DNA of 64,000 nt. It comes from Phallusia mammillata. Its lineage: Eukaryota; Chordata; Ascidiacea; Phlebobranchia; Ascidiidae. Below are positions 55,153 through 64,000 of this stretch, piece by piece. The position numbers and the translations under genes are program-made. The stretch covers positions 1-64,000 of the forward strand of contig QLIY01000814.1 in the NCBI GenBank assembly GCA_003260075.1. Reading direction: 5' to 3'. The notes under the pieces are model-generated. The model saw nothing but the letters and a program-made list of their open reading frames with translations. It was not told where the DNA came from and did not search any database. The stretch's first letter is position 1. The number at the start of each line of letters is the position of its first letter.

Positions 55153-56227
55153 GGGGGGGGGTAAAGTGTAAATACGTTTTCCAGCTTCGTTAACGTAATA
55201 ATGCAAATACATGTTTAAAAATTTGATGAAACACTACTGTTACCTGAAAATATAATATTTATTATATCACTAGTTTCTCACGATCGATCATAAAAAGACT
55301 CCAGGCAAACGAAATAAGTATAAAATCTGAAACTCTTTAGTTGACAAACACACGTGTGAGATGCCTTATTAATCCGAAGCAGCAGAGTTTCAACAATCAC
55401 CTTTTTCACATAAAGATGATATGCGTGATGTGATGTACCGTAATCGCCGAAAAAGTGAAATGTTTAAAATCTTGGTTATTGCATAGCTGTTTAATTTTTG
55501 TATCACACTTTTTTAAAATGTTTTTTTTTTAATGTTAATGTTCTTTAAATGTGCTGTTTTCACCTTTCAAGTCTACTGAAGGGTACTTGGTGTTCGTAAT
55601 AATAGTAAACAAACCCAGACGGCAAACTTGATTAAACCAATTTGACTACATTAAAGTTGTTCGGTAAAATGACATTCGTTAAAAAAATTGTTTCTCTACT
55701 TTTCAAGTTTGCTGCTGGTGTGAATTTTTACGCATCGCTTCGACGTTGTTTTGTTGGTAAGAACTTGTTTTTACATTTTGTGGGTAGATGATTCTTTTCT
55801 CGTTTGTGTGAAAAAACATAATTGCCCAAATAAAACATAATTGATTATTTTTCATTTTTTTATTGAACGAAACCTGCTGAACAATCTCTAGCCTAGTGTC
55901 AGATGGTGAGATTGTATTTCAACTTCAAAGTGGCCTGTCGTAAAAGTGACGCAACATGGGCTACGCTACAATACTATGTTTTCATGTCGCGAGTTTGAGT
56001 AATGTAATCTTCCATGTAATCATGTAATCTTATGTAAAGTTTTGGACCAGACCTAACATTGTATAAGTTACAACGTTGGGAAACAATTTTACTCCTAATT
56101 CTACGGCGCCAAGCTATATCGGACTTTAATTGTAATTGCTTTTTATGTCGCTGGATGTTTCGTTTCACTGAAGGAAAACAAACCTGACTCAAATTTATTT
56201 TTTATTACAAATCTTTTCAAAGCAAAT

Positions 56228-56248
56228 GGGGGGGGGGGGGGGGGGGGG
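56228..56248. repeat. G tract (21 bases)
   Basis: This is an intermediate-length G run in non-coding sequence between channel-like copies 1 and 2. No flanking repeat is obvious. Confidence 0.85.
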
Positions 56249-56576
56249 AGTAAGTAGGAATTCATAATATTTAAGACGCATTATCATTTTTTTTGCAATT
56301 TATTGAAATTGTGAAATTTGATATTACACGAACACACAGAGAAACAGCTTAAATCACTTTGGACACGGAATATACAAGTTACGAGTGAACAAAGAATTTC
56401 AGGAAACATTTATGTAAAATAAAACGATTCTTACATTGTAAAATGTATGGTTTGCTCAACAAAGCAAAAAAGTATTATTTTCAGAGTTGGCCAGTTGCAA
56501 GTCCACTTACGTTTGGAGAAACACAAAAAAGGTGAAAATCACTAGTCCATAGCGTAGACCGGCATTTACCAAGCAT

Positions 56577-57345
56577 TTACATTTTTTTACCATTCGCGAA
56601 TTGGACGACGATCAAGAAACTGCAGACAATCAGTGTGTATAAGTACCATAAAATTATTTCCCGATCTTCTTCTGCACGAACGTGAGAATGTTCAGTGCCT
56701 GCATGAGAGACTTCACAGTAAAAAACAAAAAATCCGTAATCATCAGCATTAACGGATTTTTTAGCTATCTGATAACAAAGATGGTGCAAATTGACGTTGT
56801 CTTTGTCGTTTTCTTGTTTTATGTCTTCTAGAATCGCTGCAAATTGTGAGAGGCTCCTGTTATTTCCTGAATTCGCCATTATTATTCTGAGAAATTTTGA
56901 GTCGTCTTGTGGATAACGGAATTCTTCTCGCTGAAATGCGTTTCTGTCGGTCAACGTCAGGCGTTTCTGAAGTGTTTGGAGTTGTAACAAAAAAGTTTAA
57001 AACTCCACCTGGCAAATTTAAGTCGTATACCAAATTGTAAGCCTTCCTGTAACTCTTCACTTTGTATATCACTTGTGGCAGATGTTCCCAGAAATTATTT
57101 GTCAAATAAACAATAACAGTGAAGAGTGGACCAATCCACCACACATGTTATGCTGGTTGAAGAGATTGATTCTCGCAATTTTGACTAACTGAAATAACAA
57201 TGTGGTGCTGTTTTTTCAATTCAATAGGTTACAAGGCAAATCGTAGATCAGAAGTAAATTTGACGATGCCAACAAAACTAGATTAAAAGTGCAATATGTT
57301 TCCCAATATGGCTTCATCTGGTGCTTTGATAGTAAACTGTCTAAC
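56577..57345 (-). pseudogene. LRRC8-like channel domain, copy 2, internal deletion
   Basis: Readable parts are WWIGPLFTVIVYLTNNFWEH, then LPQVIYKVKSYRKAYNLV, QKRISARR, and after a break FRYPQDDSKFLRIIMANSGN, SLSQFAAILEDIKQENDKDN and FFVFYCEVSHAGTEHS to a stop at 56577. Compared with copy 1, TM3, the loop and TM4 are missing exactly between AGAAGAATT and CCGTTATCC, and the frame shifts at the junction. The N-terminal third (57145-57345) is only faintly similar to copy 3. It is a deletion pseudogene. Confidence 0.7.
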
Positions 57346-57975
57346 TAAAGATATATTCCACAACACACAAATTTTCTTTTATAAGTTATTCCACAACATA
57401 CAAATATTTATATTCCACAACACACAAGTAATTTATATTCCACAACAAAACAAATTTTCTGCATATGTTTGCGCATGTTGATTGTAACCCGATTCTTTTG
57501 ACATGAAGTTTTTCAAGTATTGCGCTTGTGGCGCAATGTTCGTGGGTTTCAGCTTCACCATGTGTGGGAGTTTGTTATGCGCTATTCCGCTACGTACAAA
57601 TGCGTGTTGTTTTGCCCCGTGTCAGTATAGGACTCTTTTACAGTGAATCAGTACTACACACTTGGGATATTGTGAGATAAGCAAGTTTGGAAAATATCAA
57701 ATCTGTGTGTAGGAAAAGCAACAAACAGCAATTTGTTTAAAGATTTAAAAAAATAAAAAACAACCTAGTTTGGTCCTTACGAACGTTGCGATGTTAAAGT
57801 GATGCTTAAAAATTAACATCAGTTAAAACTTTAAAATTACATACAAGCATCAAAACAAGTAAACAAACAGTTTTATTTTCAGGAATAGGAAACAGTTTTC
57901 TGTAAAAGTTTACGAAAAGTCTCAATAAAAGCATTGACTAAATTGTGATAAAACGCCTCCTCGATATTTGCTACA

Positions 57976-58210
57976 TCACGTGTGCGGGCGTGAAGGCCCT
58001 GGACTGACTATTGATTTGGAAATGTTCTCCTGAGTCAGCTGAGCTTCTTGGACTTTGTTACCCTTTACTTGGAAGCTTATTGTTTTTTCTATGTCTCGTA
58101 ATTCGTATCGGTCGTCTGCAGTAGCGTGTAAGTCCATTATAACCATTCTTAAAGCTTGCTGCACAGAGCCGACATAATCCACAGAAAAAAAATGTAGTTC
58201 TTGTCTTTTA
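57976..58210 (-). CDS. Hypothetical exon in the channel-like cluster
   Basis: An acceptor (GTTGCGTAAACAG) precedes an open stretch with NKRQELHFFSVDYVGSVQQA, MDLHATADDRYELRDIEKTI, QVKGNKVQEAQLTQENISKS and a stop after SRPHT. I recognise no domain. A degenerate copy sits at 55012-55152 next to channel copy 1, so the exon was duplicated with the cluster. It may be a separate small gene or the last exon of an unplaced one. Confidence 0.35.
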
Positions 58211-59082
58211 TTCTGTTTACGCAACACACATCAAGTCACATTTATGTTAAGGGAAGAAAAGAAAGATGAACGATAAAACTTTTTTTCAACAGATATTCCC
58301 TTTATCTTGCAATCATTGCAAAACAGTACCTCCTTTTACTCGTCAATATTTGGTTTGTTTTAAGTTTAACTTGCAAACCTCGAAACACCCGGTTTAAGCA
58401 ACAGCCATCTTATAACCAAGCAGTTTCAAGATAACAGAAAACCGCGAACGTAAACTAGTGTGAGAATAGCGACACTGGACATACACTTCCAATATTCAGT
58501 GAATGATGTGAACGCATAATCGGCAAATTAATACCATATACCACAAACTCCATATTATTTTCATGAGAACAAAAAGGCAATGTGCCAAAATGATGGTTTG
58601 AAAGCACGTGACCGTTACAAACACGTCATATATAAACACAGGGTAGGAGTAGAGAGTCATGGCGGTGAAACGTACTGCACAATACAAATGACACACCATA
58701 AAATTCAATTACAAGAAAAGCTTAAAAATGCTTCTCGCCCTCCATTGGCTCTGTAAGAAAAATACATGACAATTTCATATAATTGGATGAAAAAAAAAAC
58801 AGTACGAAACTAGTACGATTGACAAACAAACGATGCATTAAAGACATGGAAAGTAACTCATGCTCTTGTAATTAATACTCAACACAAAATAACAGCACAA
58901 AACTTTGTCGACACAAAAAAGCAAAAAAGTGAAGAACTAGGATTTTTTAATCTGACTTGCAACAAAATGCATTGATGCTTCTCCTTCTATTCAAATATAC
59001 GTTGGCTCTCGTTTAAAAAACAACGGGCAGATCCGTGTTGTGACTAGTTATTACAGAAAAGGGGAACCGTATCGTGTATATA
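58211..59082. other. Spacer in the channel-like cluster
   Basis: I see no gene. The sequence is AT-rich and unique-looking. The minus-strand frame at 58496-58708 is short, with hydrophobic stretches, but has no family match or splice support. Confidence 0.45.
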
Positions 59083-59149
59083 TCCTGTACAAATAAACAA
59101 TTAAATAAGCTATAAAAAGTTTTATCAGGTTAGGACTACGTTGGTGTTA

Positions 59150-59427
59150 CTCTAAACGCAGCTGTTTTTTTAAGTACTTTAAAGTATTTTCACATCCTGT
59201 ATTTCCTTTAATCCTGTTTAACACCTTCTCTAGGTTATCGAACAAACTTTGAAACATGAAGAATCCGTAATCTTCAGCTTTAGCAGCAGATATCTCATTT
59301 TCCTGGCAAATGGTTTTTAAATCTTGGTTATTGTTCCTGCTTTCCCACTTTATGTCATTCACAATCGAAACAAAATGATCGGACATCGTGTTTTCTCCCG
59401 ATTTCACTATCATTATTTCAAGAATGT
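59150..59427 (-). pseudogene. Second copy of the C-terminal part of channel copy 3
   Basis: It encodes IVKSGENTMSDHFVSIVNDI, NEISAAKAEDYGFFMFQSLF and CENTLKYLKKQLRLE, ending at a stop as copy 3 does, and is cut upstream by a G run at 59428-59436. It differs from 59501-59785 at several percent, including amino-acid changes. It is either the other allele or a recent paralogue. Confidence 0.65.
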
Positions 59428-59500
59428 GGGGGGGGGGGTGTACAAATAAACAATTAAATAAGCTATAAAAAGTTTTAATCAGGTTAGGACTACGTTGGTA

Positions 59501-60409
59501 TTACTCTAAACGCAGCTGTTTCTTCAAGTACTTCAAAGTATTTTCACATCCTTCACTTACTCCTCTTTCAATCCTTTCTAACACATCCTCGAGGTCATCG
59601 AACAAACTTTGAAAAATGAAGAAACCGTAATCTTCAGCTTTAGCAGCAGATATCTCATTTTTCTTGCAAATGGTTTTCAAATCTTCATTATCGTTCCATC
59701 TTTCCCAAATTATGTCTCTCACAATCGTAAGAAAATGACCGGACATCGTGTTTTCTCCCGATTTCACTATCATTATTTCAAGAATGTGGGGGGGGGGCTT
59801 GTTTATGGTGCAGGAAAAGCTTCTGCTCTGCGCAAAGAAAATGTATGCTAAAAATATCACGTAGGCCATCGCTGCAAACATGCACCAAACATTTCTTAGT
59901 TTGTAATTTTTTACAAGATAGTTCTCGTTGACCATTTTTAGAATGAGTGTCCAGATTCTTCTTGCGCCCATTCGTTTTTGTTTCTCCTCTTCTGTTGCTC
60001 CTTGTTCGTTTGGAGTAGTAACAAGATATCTTAAATACCCACTTGACGGATATAACTCCTGCACCAAGAGGTAAGCTTCATGGTAACTCTTCACTCTGTT
60101 TATTACTTGTGGAAGGTGCTCCCAAAAGTTGTTACAGACGTATAAATATGTAGTACAGTAAGGCGCAATCCACCAAAATTGTAACAGGAGGTCGGGGGAT
60201 TGACCGAAGCACTGTAGACCGACAACAGGCACAACCACAGTCGTGTTGTATTCCTTGCAATTCAACAGGTCATTGGGCGTTGCGTATATGAGAAATAAAC
60301 TTGATGTTGTCATCAACGCCATAGTAGACGATCGAAATGTCTCCCAATGTGGCTTCATCTGGTACCTCGTTAACAAACTGTCCCAAACGTATAACTGAGA
60401 CAATGCCAT
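59501..60409 (-). CDS. LRRC8-like channel-domain protein without LRRs, copy 3
   Basis: Open from MALSQLYVWDSLLTRYQ with MKPHWETF just before TM1 (STMALMTTSSLFLIYATPN), then NCKEYN, TM2 with FWWIAPYCTTYLYVCNNFWE, a cytoplasmic linker (KSYHEAYLLVQELY, KQKRMGARRIWTLIL), TM3 (MFAAMAYVIFLAYIFFAQ), SFSCTINK, then after a G run the C-terminal segment ending LKYLKKQLRLE. KPHWETF before TM1 and NNFWEHLP after TM2 parallel LRRC8 KPWWDVF and SNFWFKFP. Human LRRC8 proteins have about 800 residues with 15 or more LRRs; this stops at about 302 with none. The G run at 59786-59794 sits exactly where TM4 should be, and TM4 is missing, so the frame through it is an artefact. Probably a plasma-membrane channel; that role is inference. 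Confidence 0.65.
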   Translation of the reverse strand: MALSQLYVWDSLLTRYQMKPHWETFRSSTMALMTTSSLFLIYATPNDLLNCKEYNTTVVVPVVGLQCFGQSPDLLLQFWWIAPYCTTYLYVCNNFWEHLPQVINRVKSYHEAYLLVQELYPSSGYLRYLVTTPNEQGATEEEKQKRMGARRIWTLILKMVNENYLVKNYKLRNVWCMFAAMAYVIFLAYIFFAQSRSFSCTINKPPPHILEIMIVKSGENTMSGHFLTIVRDIIWERWNDNEDLKTICKKNEISAAKAEDYGFFIFQSLFDDLEDVLERIERGVSEGCENTLKYLKKQLRLE

Positions 60410-61296
60410 ATTTATATATTTTTTTAATTTGGTTCTGAACGGCTGAACGTTTTATTTCTGACCTCTTTTGATGCGATACTGTAACCAAATGTACATTTCA
60501 GACGTAGAGGTCTTGGCTTTAACTGTTTACCGCCGTATAACTGTATCCTCACAAATACTTTTTAAAACAGGGTCATTAATCTGGCAGGTAATTTGCAGAC
60601 CATCATTGTGTCAAAACAACCCACAATTTTTCTACGTATATTTAGCAATAAGCGTTTACGTCACTTATAATGTGATACGTATGTACTGTAGAGTTGCAAT
60701 TTCGGTTCCGTTATGAAAGTCTGTGTGCTGAAAGCTTATTTTGTGGACCTACCGTGTGGCTACCCTGTGCCGAGCAGTGGAACACATTTATTTTGACTTT
60801 GTTTGTACGTTTCGGAGTGTAAAAATGTCAAAAATGTTTACCTTATTTTGATTCCACATTCGTGTTACAAAAGTCACATAAATCTGGGATAGTCATTCAC
60901 TGTTAATCCCTAGAATGTTAAAACGAGTAAATTGCATTACGAATAAAAAAGTAAATATTTTAGGAGGTCTCCACTGCTGAATGCCCTAACATTCCGACAT
61001 TTGTTAAATTCGCCCATTGTTAGGGTTGACGACAACTGGTGGAATCTGAAGGTCGAAAATCCATACATCGCAAGAATATTGTACAACTTTTCATATTTTT
61101 TCCGATGAAAACATTTTACACGGTTTGTGGCTATAAGATAAAACAAGAGTTGTTAGCGAGCCTGAAATTGGGGACCAAATCTGAAAGTACAAGCCCGAAA
61201 CCTGAGTCAAACGAGAATTTTAAACAAAGTCCAAACTAGGCCCGAATGCCGGTGAAATGACGCCGAGTCTTGTAGCAAGTCCGAATCAAGCTTAAT
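60410..61296. other. Upstream region of channel copy 3
   Basis: I see no gene. It contains the left member of an old duplication (60450-60720 against 61400-61655) and a repeat with AAGYCCGAA and CCYGARTCAAAC motifs at 61170-61260 that recurs at 61740-61925. Confidence 0.45.
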
Positions 61297-61349
<53 letters not shown>

Positions 61350-61655
61350 CGACCCGACACGACCCGACAACGTCATATTTTTTGTCCTATATTGTGTCTT
61401 TAGGTTCGTCTTATATCACTGAACATTTAATTTCCGATCTCTTTTGTATCGTACGCTATTTCATACTTACAGGATTTGGGTTTGTCGATCTACCGCGGTG
61501 TAACCGTATCCTAATGAATTCTTTTTAAAACAGGACCATTTACAGACCACAACACAGACCGCAATTTTCTACGTATGTTTAGCTTTAAGCATGTACGTCA
61601 CTTGATGCGCTATGCATGTGCATTTGCAGTTTCGGTTCCGTTATGCAAAAAGCAT
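60450..61655. repeat. Old duplication of the channel upstream region
   Basis: 60453-60720 and 61405-61655 share a series of blocks (GATCTCTTTTG-type start, CCGCSGTRTAAC, CTTTTTAAAACAGG, TTTCTACGTATRTTTAGC, TTTCGGTTCCGTTATG) at roughly 75 percent. The second member has no channel gene beside it in the window. Confidence 0.6.
61297..61349. repeat. Long G tract (53 bases)
   Basis: This is an uninterrupted G run between repeat sequence on the left and CGACCCGACACGACCCGAC on the right, probably filler. Confidence 0.9.
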
Positions 61656-62206
61656 CCATGTTGAAAATTTTTAACCATGATTAGTATGCGGTGATTTTAA
61701 TAGTGAAGCACTGAACCCGCCAAATAATGTTCGAACCGAAACCGAATGTTTGGCCAGCAGTCCGCACAATTTCGAACCTGAAAGTACAAGCCTGGAACCC
61801 GATCCAAACACAAAATTTAGAACCAGAGACCAAAGTCGGTAAGAATTCGGCAAAAATATAGCTGAGTATGAAATCAGGTTCGAATTAAGCTTTTTTTTAT
61901 TCAAACTTATAAGCCCGAACACCCCGACGCGAGTTACAACCTTGGATAAAAAACAACAACAAACGACACAAAGAGGCATATTTGTCAAACTGAACTACAA
62001 CTCGTTAGTTGTTTTGTTGCTTTGTACAAGATTTCGATAATAATTAAGATGCACAAGCCTTTTATTGGTGTTATCTGAGCTTAACTTAGTAATCACCGAG
62101 TCTTTACAAATGGAACAGACCTCGCACAAACCAAGCATCATATGAATTTATGCATACAATTTTTATGTAGATTTTGGCTTTCTGTTTGTGTTGTTTCTTT
62201 TGCACC

Positions 62207-62721
62207 AAGGGTTTCCAACCTGTGGTACACGTACCACTGGTTGTACGCGAAGGTTTTTCAGGAGGTACGCGAGTAGCTTCCGTTTTTTTTTCACAAAAAC
62301 CAGGATTCACAAATATATTTGGTTTATCTAGTTTTCCCGAAAAATTTCCCGAAGCCCATTCATATTGTTACGTAACTATTCCTGCTGTTTCGTATCATTA
62401 CGATCTTTAAAAAGCAGGTGATGTCAATTGTCAACAAGAAGCACAGTTGCTTAAAAAGCCGTACAATGCTGAGGGACAGTGGGCGTTAATTATGTCAAAA
62501 AGCAAACTTACACCGCGCATCGACCAATTGGTGAACAGGAAACAAAAATAGAAATCTCATTGAATTTAGTTGTGGAACTTTAGTGTTATTTTAGTAGACC
62601 AATATTATTATTCCAAATATAATGTGATTCGATATTAGTTGTTCTGCAAGAAGTGGTACGCGAGGCAGTAATAGAGCGTCCATGTGGTACGAGATTTTAA
62701 AAAGGTTGGGTTCCCTGCTTT
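62207..62721. mobile_element. hAT-like non-autonomous element
   Basis: CAAGGGTTTCCAACCTGTGG at the left is matched by AAAAAGGTTGGGTTCCCTG at the right. GTGGTACGCGA-type subterminal motifs occur near both ends. The target duplication is only partly recognisable (CTTTTGCA against CTTTAGGC). Confidence 0.6.
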
Positions 62722-62954
62722 AGGCTACACTTTCCTACTGCAGCAACTTATCGTATGAAGTTTTACTTTCGACGTTTTATTTTGGAGTAATTTAAATAGA
62801 CGTGATCTGTATAGGTTGAAATCAACTGCTCTTGGGCATCCACTGCAATTTGCGACCTGACATAGAGTAAGATTGCAGAGAACTTCAGTGTTTTTGGCTG
62901 CCCTAATGAAATCACTTTTCAATCCCTCTTCTTTTCCCATGTACGGCACTGTGC

Positions 62955-63390
62955 CGAAACTTTCTGCTGAGAGCAAATCAATGTTTCTTGTGGCTAACTG
63001 AGGTTCATGTCAATTGGTTCAGGTTTTCATTTTTGGTTTCGTATTAAATTTGGACTACAAGTCTCCTGTTTTACAGAAACGTTGTATTGGCAGTCGCGTT
63101 CTATTACGGATTTTTAATGCTAAGTTTGCTGGTAGATGTTGTCAAGTTAAAAAAAAAAAAAAAAACTTCATNCCGAAACTTTCTGCTGAGAGCAAATCAA
63201 TGTTTCTTGTGGCTAACTGAGGTTCATGTCAATTGGTTCAGGTTTTCATTTTTGGTTTCGTATTAAATTTGGACTACAAGTCTCCTGTTTTACAGAAACG
63301 TTGTATTGGCAGTCGCGTTCTATTACGGATTTTTAATGCTAAGTTTGCTGGTAGATGTTGTCAAGTTAAAAAAAAAAAAAAAAAACTTCA
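62955..63390. repeat. Duplication of about 215 bp around an N
   Basis: 62955-63171 recurs at 63173-63390 almost identically, including a 17-19-base A run. The single N at 63172 marks the join. The open frames at 63014 and 63233 are the two copies of one non-coding-looking block. Confidence 0.85.
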
Positions 63391-64000
63391 TAGTTTTTTA
63401 TCCACGGTCGCAAATCACATTGGCAGCGGGGAAATCTTCTGATTTTAGGAAAACAAAAACTTCAGTTGCACGGACTATCAGAGCAGTTAACTTCGGACTG
63501 CGCAGAAAAGGGGGGCATTTTTATACATTTTTAGAATTACCGGCCTCGATGAGAAACAAGTCATCCGGTCTGTGTGAAGTTTGAAAACGTACAGGTTTCC
63601 ATTTTTCTTTTAAACAAAGGTGTCAGTAATATTGGGAGCGAAGAAAAATGGAAGTTAGCCGAACCAAATGTTTCTTGGGGGACATATATGTTGAACACGT
63701 TTAATTTGTAAAAAAAATTGTGGTGGTAAAGAAGATTTCAAACCACCTGTTTCCACATTTTTTGTACATTTGTGTGTGAAGACTATCTGCTTCTTTTACC
63801 AAACATGTAACGTTAAACAATGCATTTTATTTTATATGTATTTCAGTAACCCAACCAATTATATGAAGTAGTATGATATAACAGGTAATACAAACTAAAT
63901 AAAAACAAACACGTATTTACGGAGTATAATTACATCGTATTAATGTAAATAAATAGAACTTGAACGCACATAAATGCTCGAGGATACGCGCGAGGAGATA
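63391..64000. other. Right end, no feature recognised
   Basis: I see no gene, tract or repeat in the last 600 bases. A short open frame at 63391-63584 (+) has no support. Confidence 0.5.

Larger units (their letters stand above)
52730..55900. repeat. Diverged segmental duplication 5' of the channel-like copies
   Basis: Block 52730-53500 matches 55160-55900 at roughly 80-85 percent by eye, with shared landmarks (TACGTTTTCCAGCTTCGT, CATAAAGATGATAT, TTTGACTACATTAAA). The block precedes one channel-like copy each time, so a unit of about 2.3 kb has been duplicated in tandem. This divergence is too high for the allelic joins seen elsewhere. An N at 53178 and a G run at 52819-52827 interrupt the first copy. 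Confidence 0.7.

Noticed and set aside
62725-62976. Minus-strand open frame with several cysteines
   Set aside because: No acceptor or family resemblance. It overlaps a hAT-like element border and a duplicated block.

Overview
The window looks like nuclear DNA of an invertebrate chordate, most probably an ascidian tunicate of the Ciona type. This is inferred from AT-rich sequence, many short introns with standard GT-AG splicing, small MITE-type transposons, high divergence between duplicate copies of the same locus, and the gene content. The species cannot be fixed from the sequence alone. I could run no database search, so family names rest on motif recognition.

Layout. 1-3.7 kb (+): a six-exon class A 7TM receptor with a probable one-base frameshift in exon 4. 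5.4-6.6 kb (+): a decayed immunoglobulin-receptor pseudogene. 8.4-13.7 kb (+): its related, apparently functional neighbour, an Ig-domain type I membrane protein whose cytoplasmic tail carries repeated NPxY and YATVD tyrosine motifs. About 14.8 kb (+): an isolated CUB-domain exon. 18.0-39.7 kb (-): a very large gene that I could follow exon by exon as SETD1 (Set1/COMPASS H3K4 methyltransferase), from the N-terminal RRM to the SET and post-SET domains; the transcript runs leftward. 43.0-50.6 kb (+): a twelve-exon gene I do not recognise, with a helical N-terminal half and an acidic then basic C-terminal half. 50.7-52.4 kb (-): a Lines homologue (LINS1-like), tail to tail with the previous gene. 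52.7-60.4 kb (-): a tandem cluster of short membrane proteins that resemble the pore domain of LRRC8 volume-regulated anion channels but have no leucine-rich repeats. Two copies are clearly broken, and the third is near-complete but has lost TM4 at a homopolymer. 60.4-64.0 kb: repeats and a hAT-like element.

The most striking feature is structural. More than forty homopolymer tracts (8-12 or 50-97 bases) and six single N bases interrupt the window. At most of them the last 50-250 bases before the tract are repeated just after it with a few percent difference. All tracts are C left of about 33 kb and G right of it. I read them as failed contig overlaps or haplotype joins with homopolymer filler, not as biology. 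They duplicate SETD1 exons, move a second haplotype copy of two SETD1 exons 16 kb away, and cut coding exons. Anyone using this locus should correct for this first.

Real biology worth a look: the LRR-less LRRC8-like cluster, the tyrosine-rich Ig receptor and its adjacent pseudogene, a 42-bp minisatellite of CRE-type sites inside SETD1, and several very short hAT-like MITEs with clean 8-bp target duplications.
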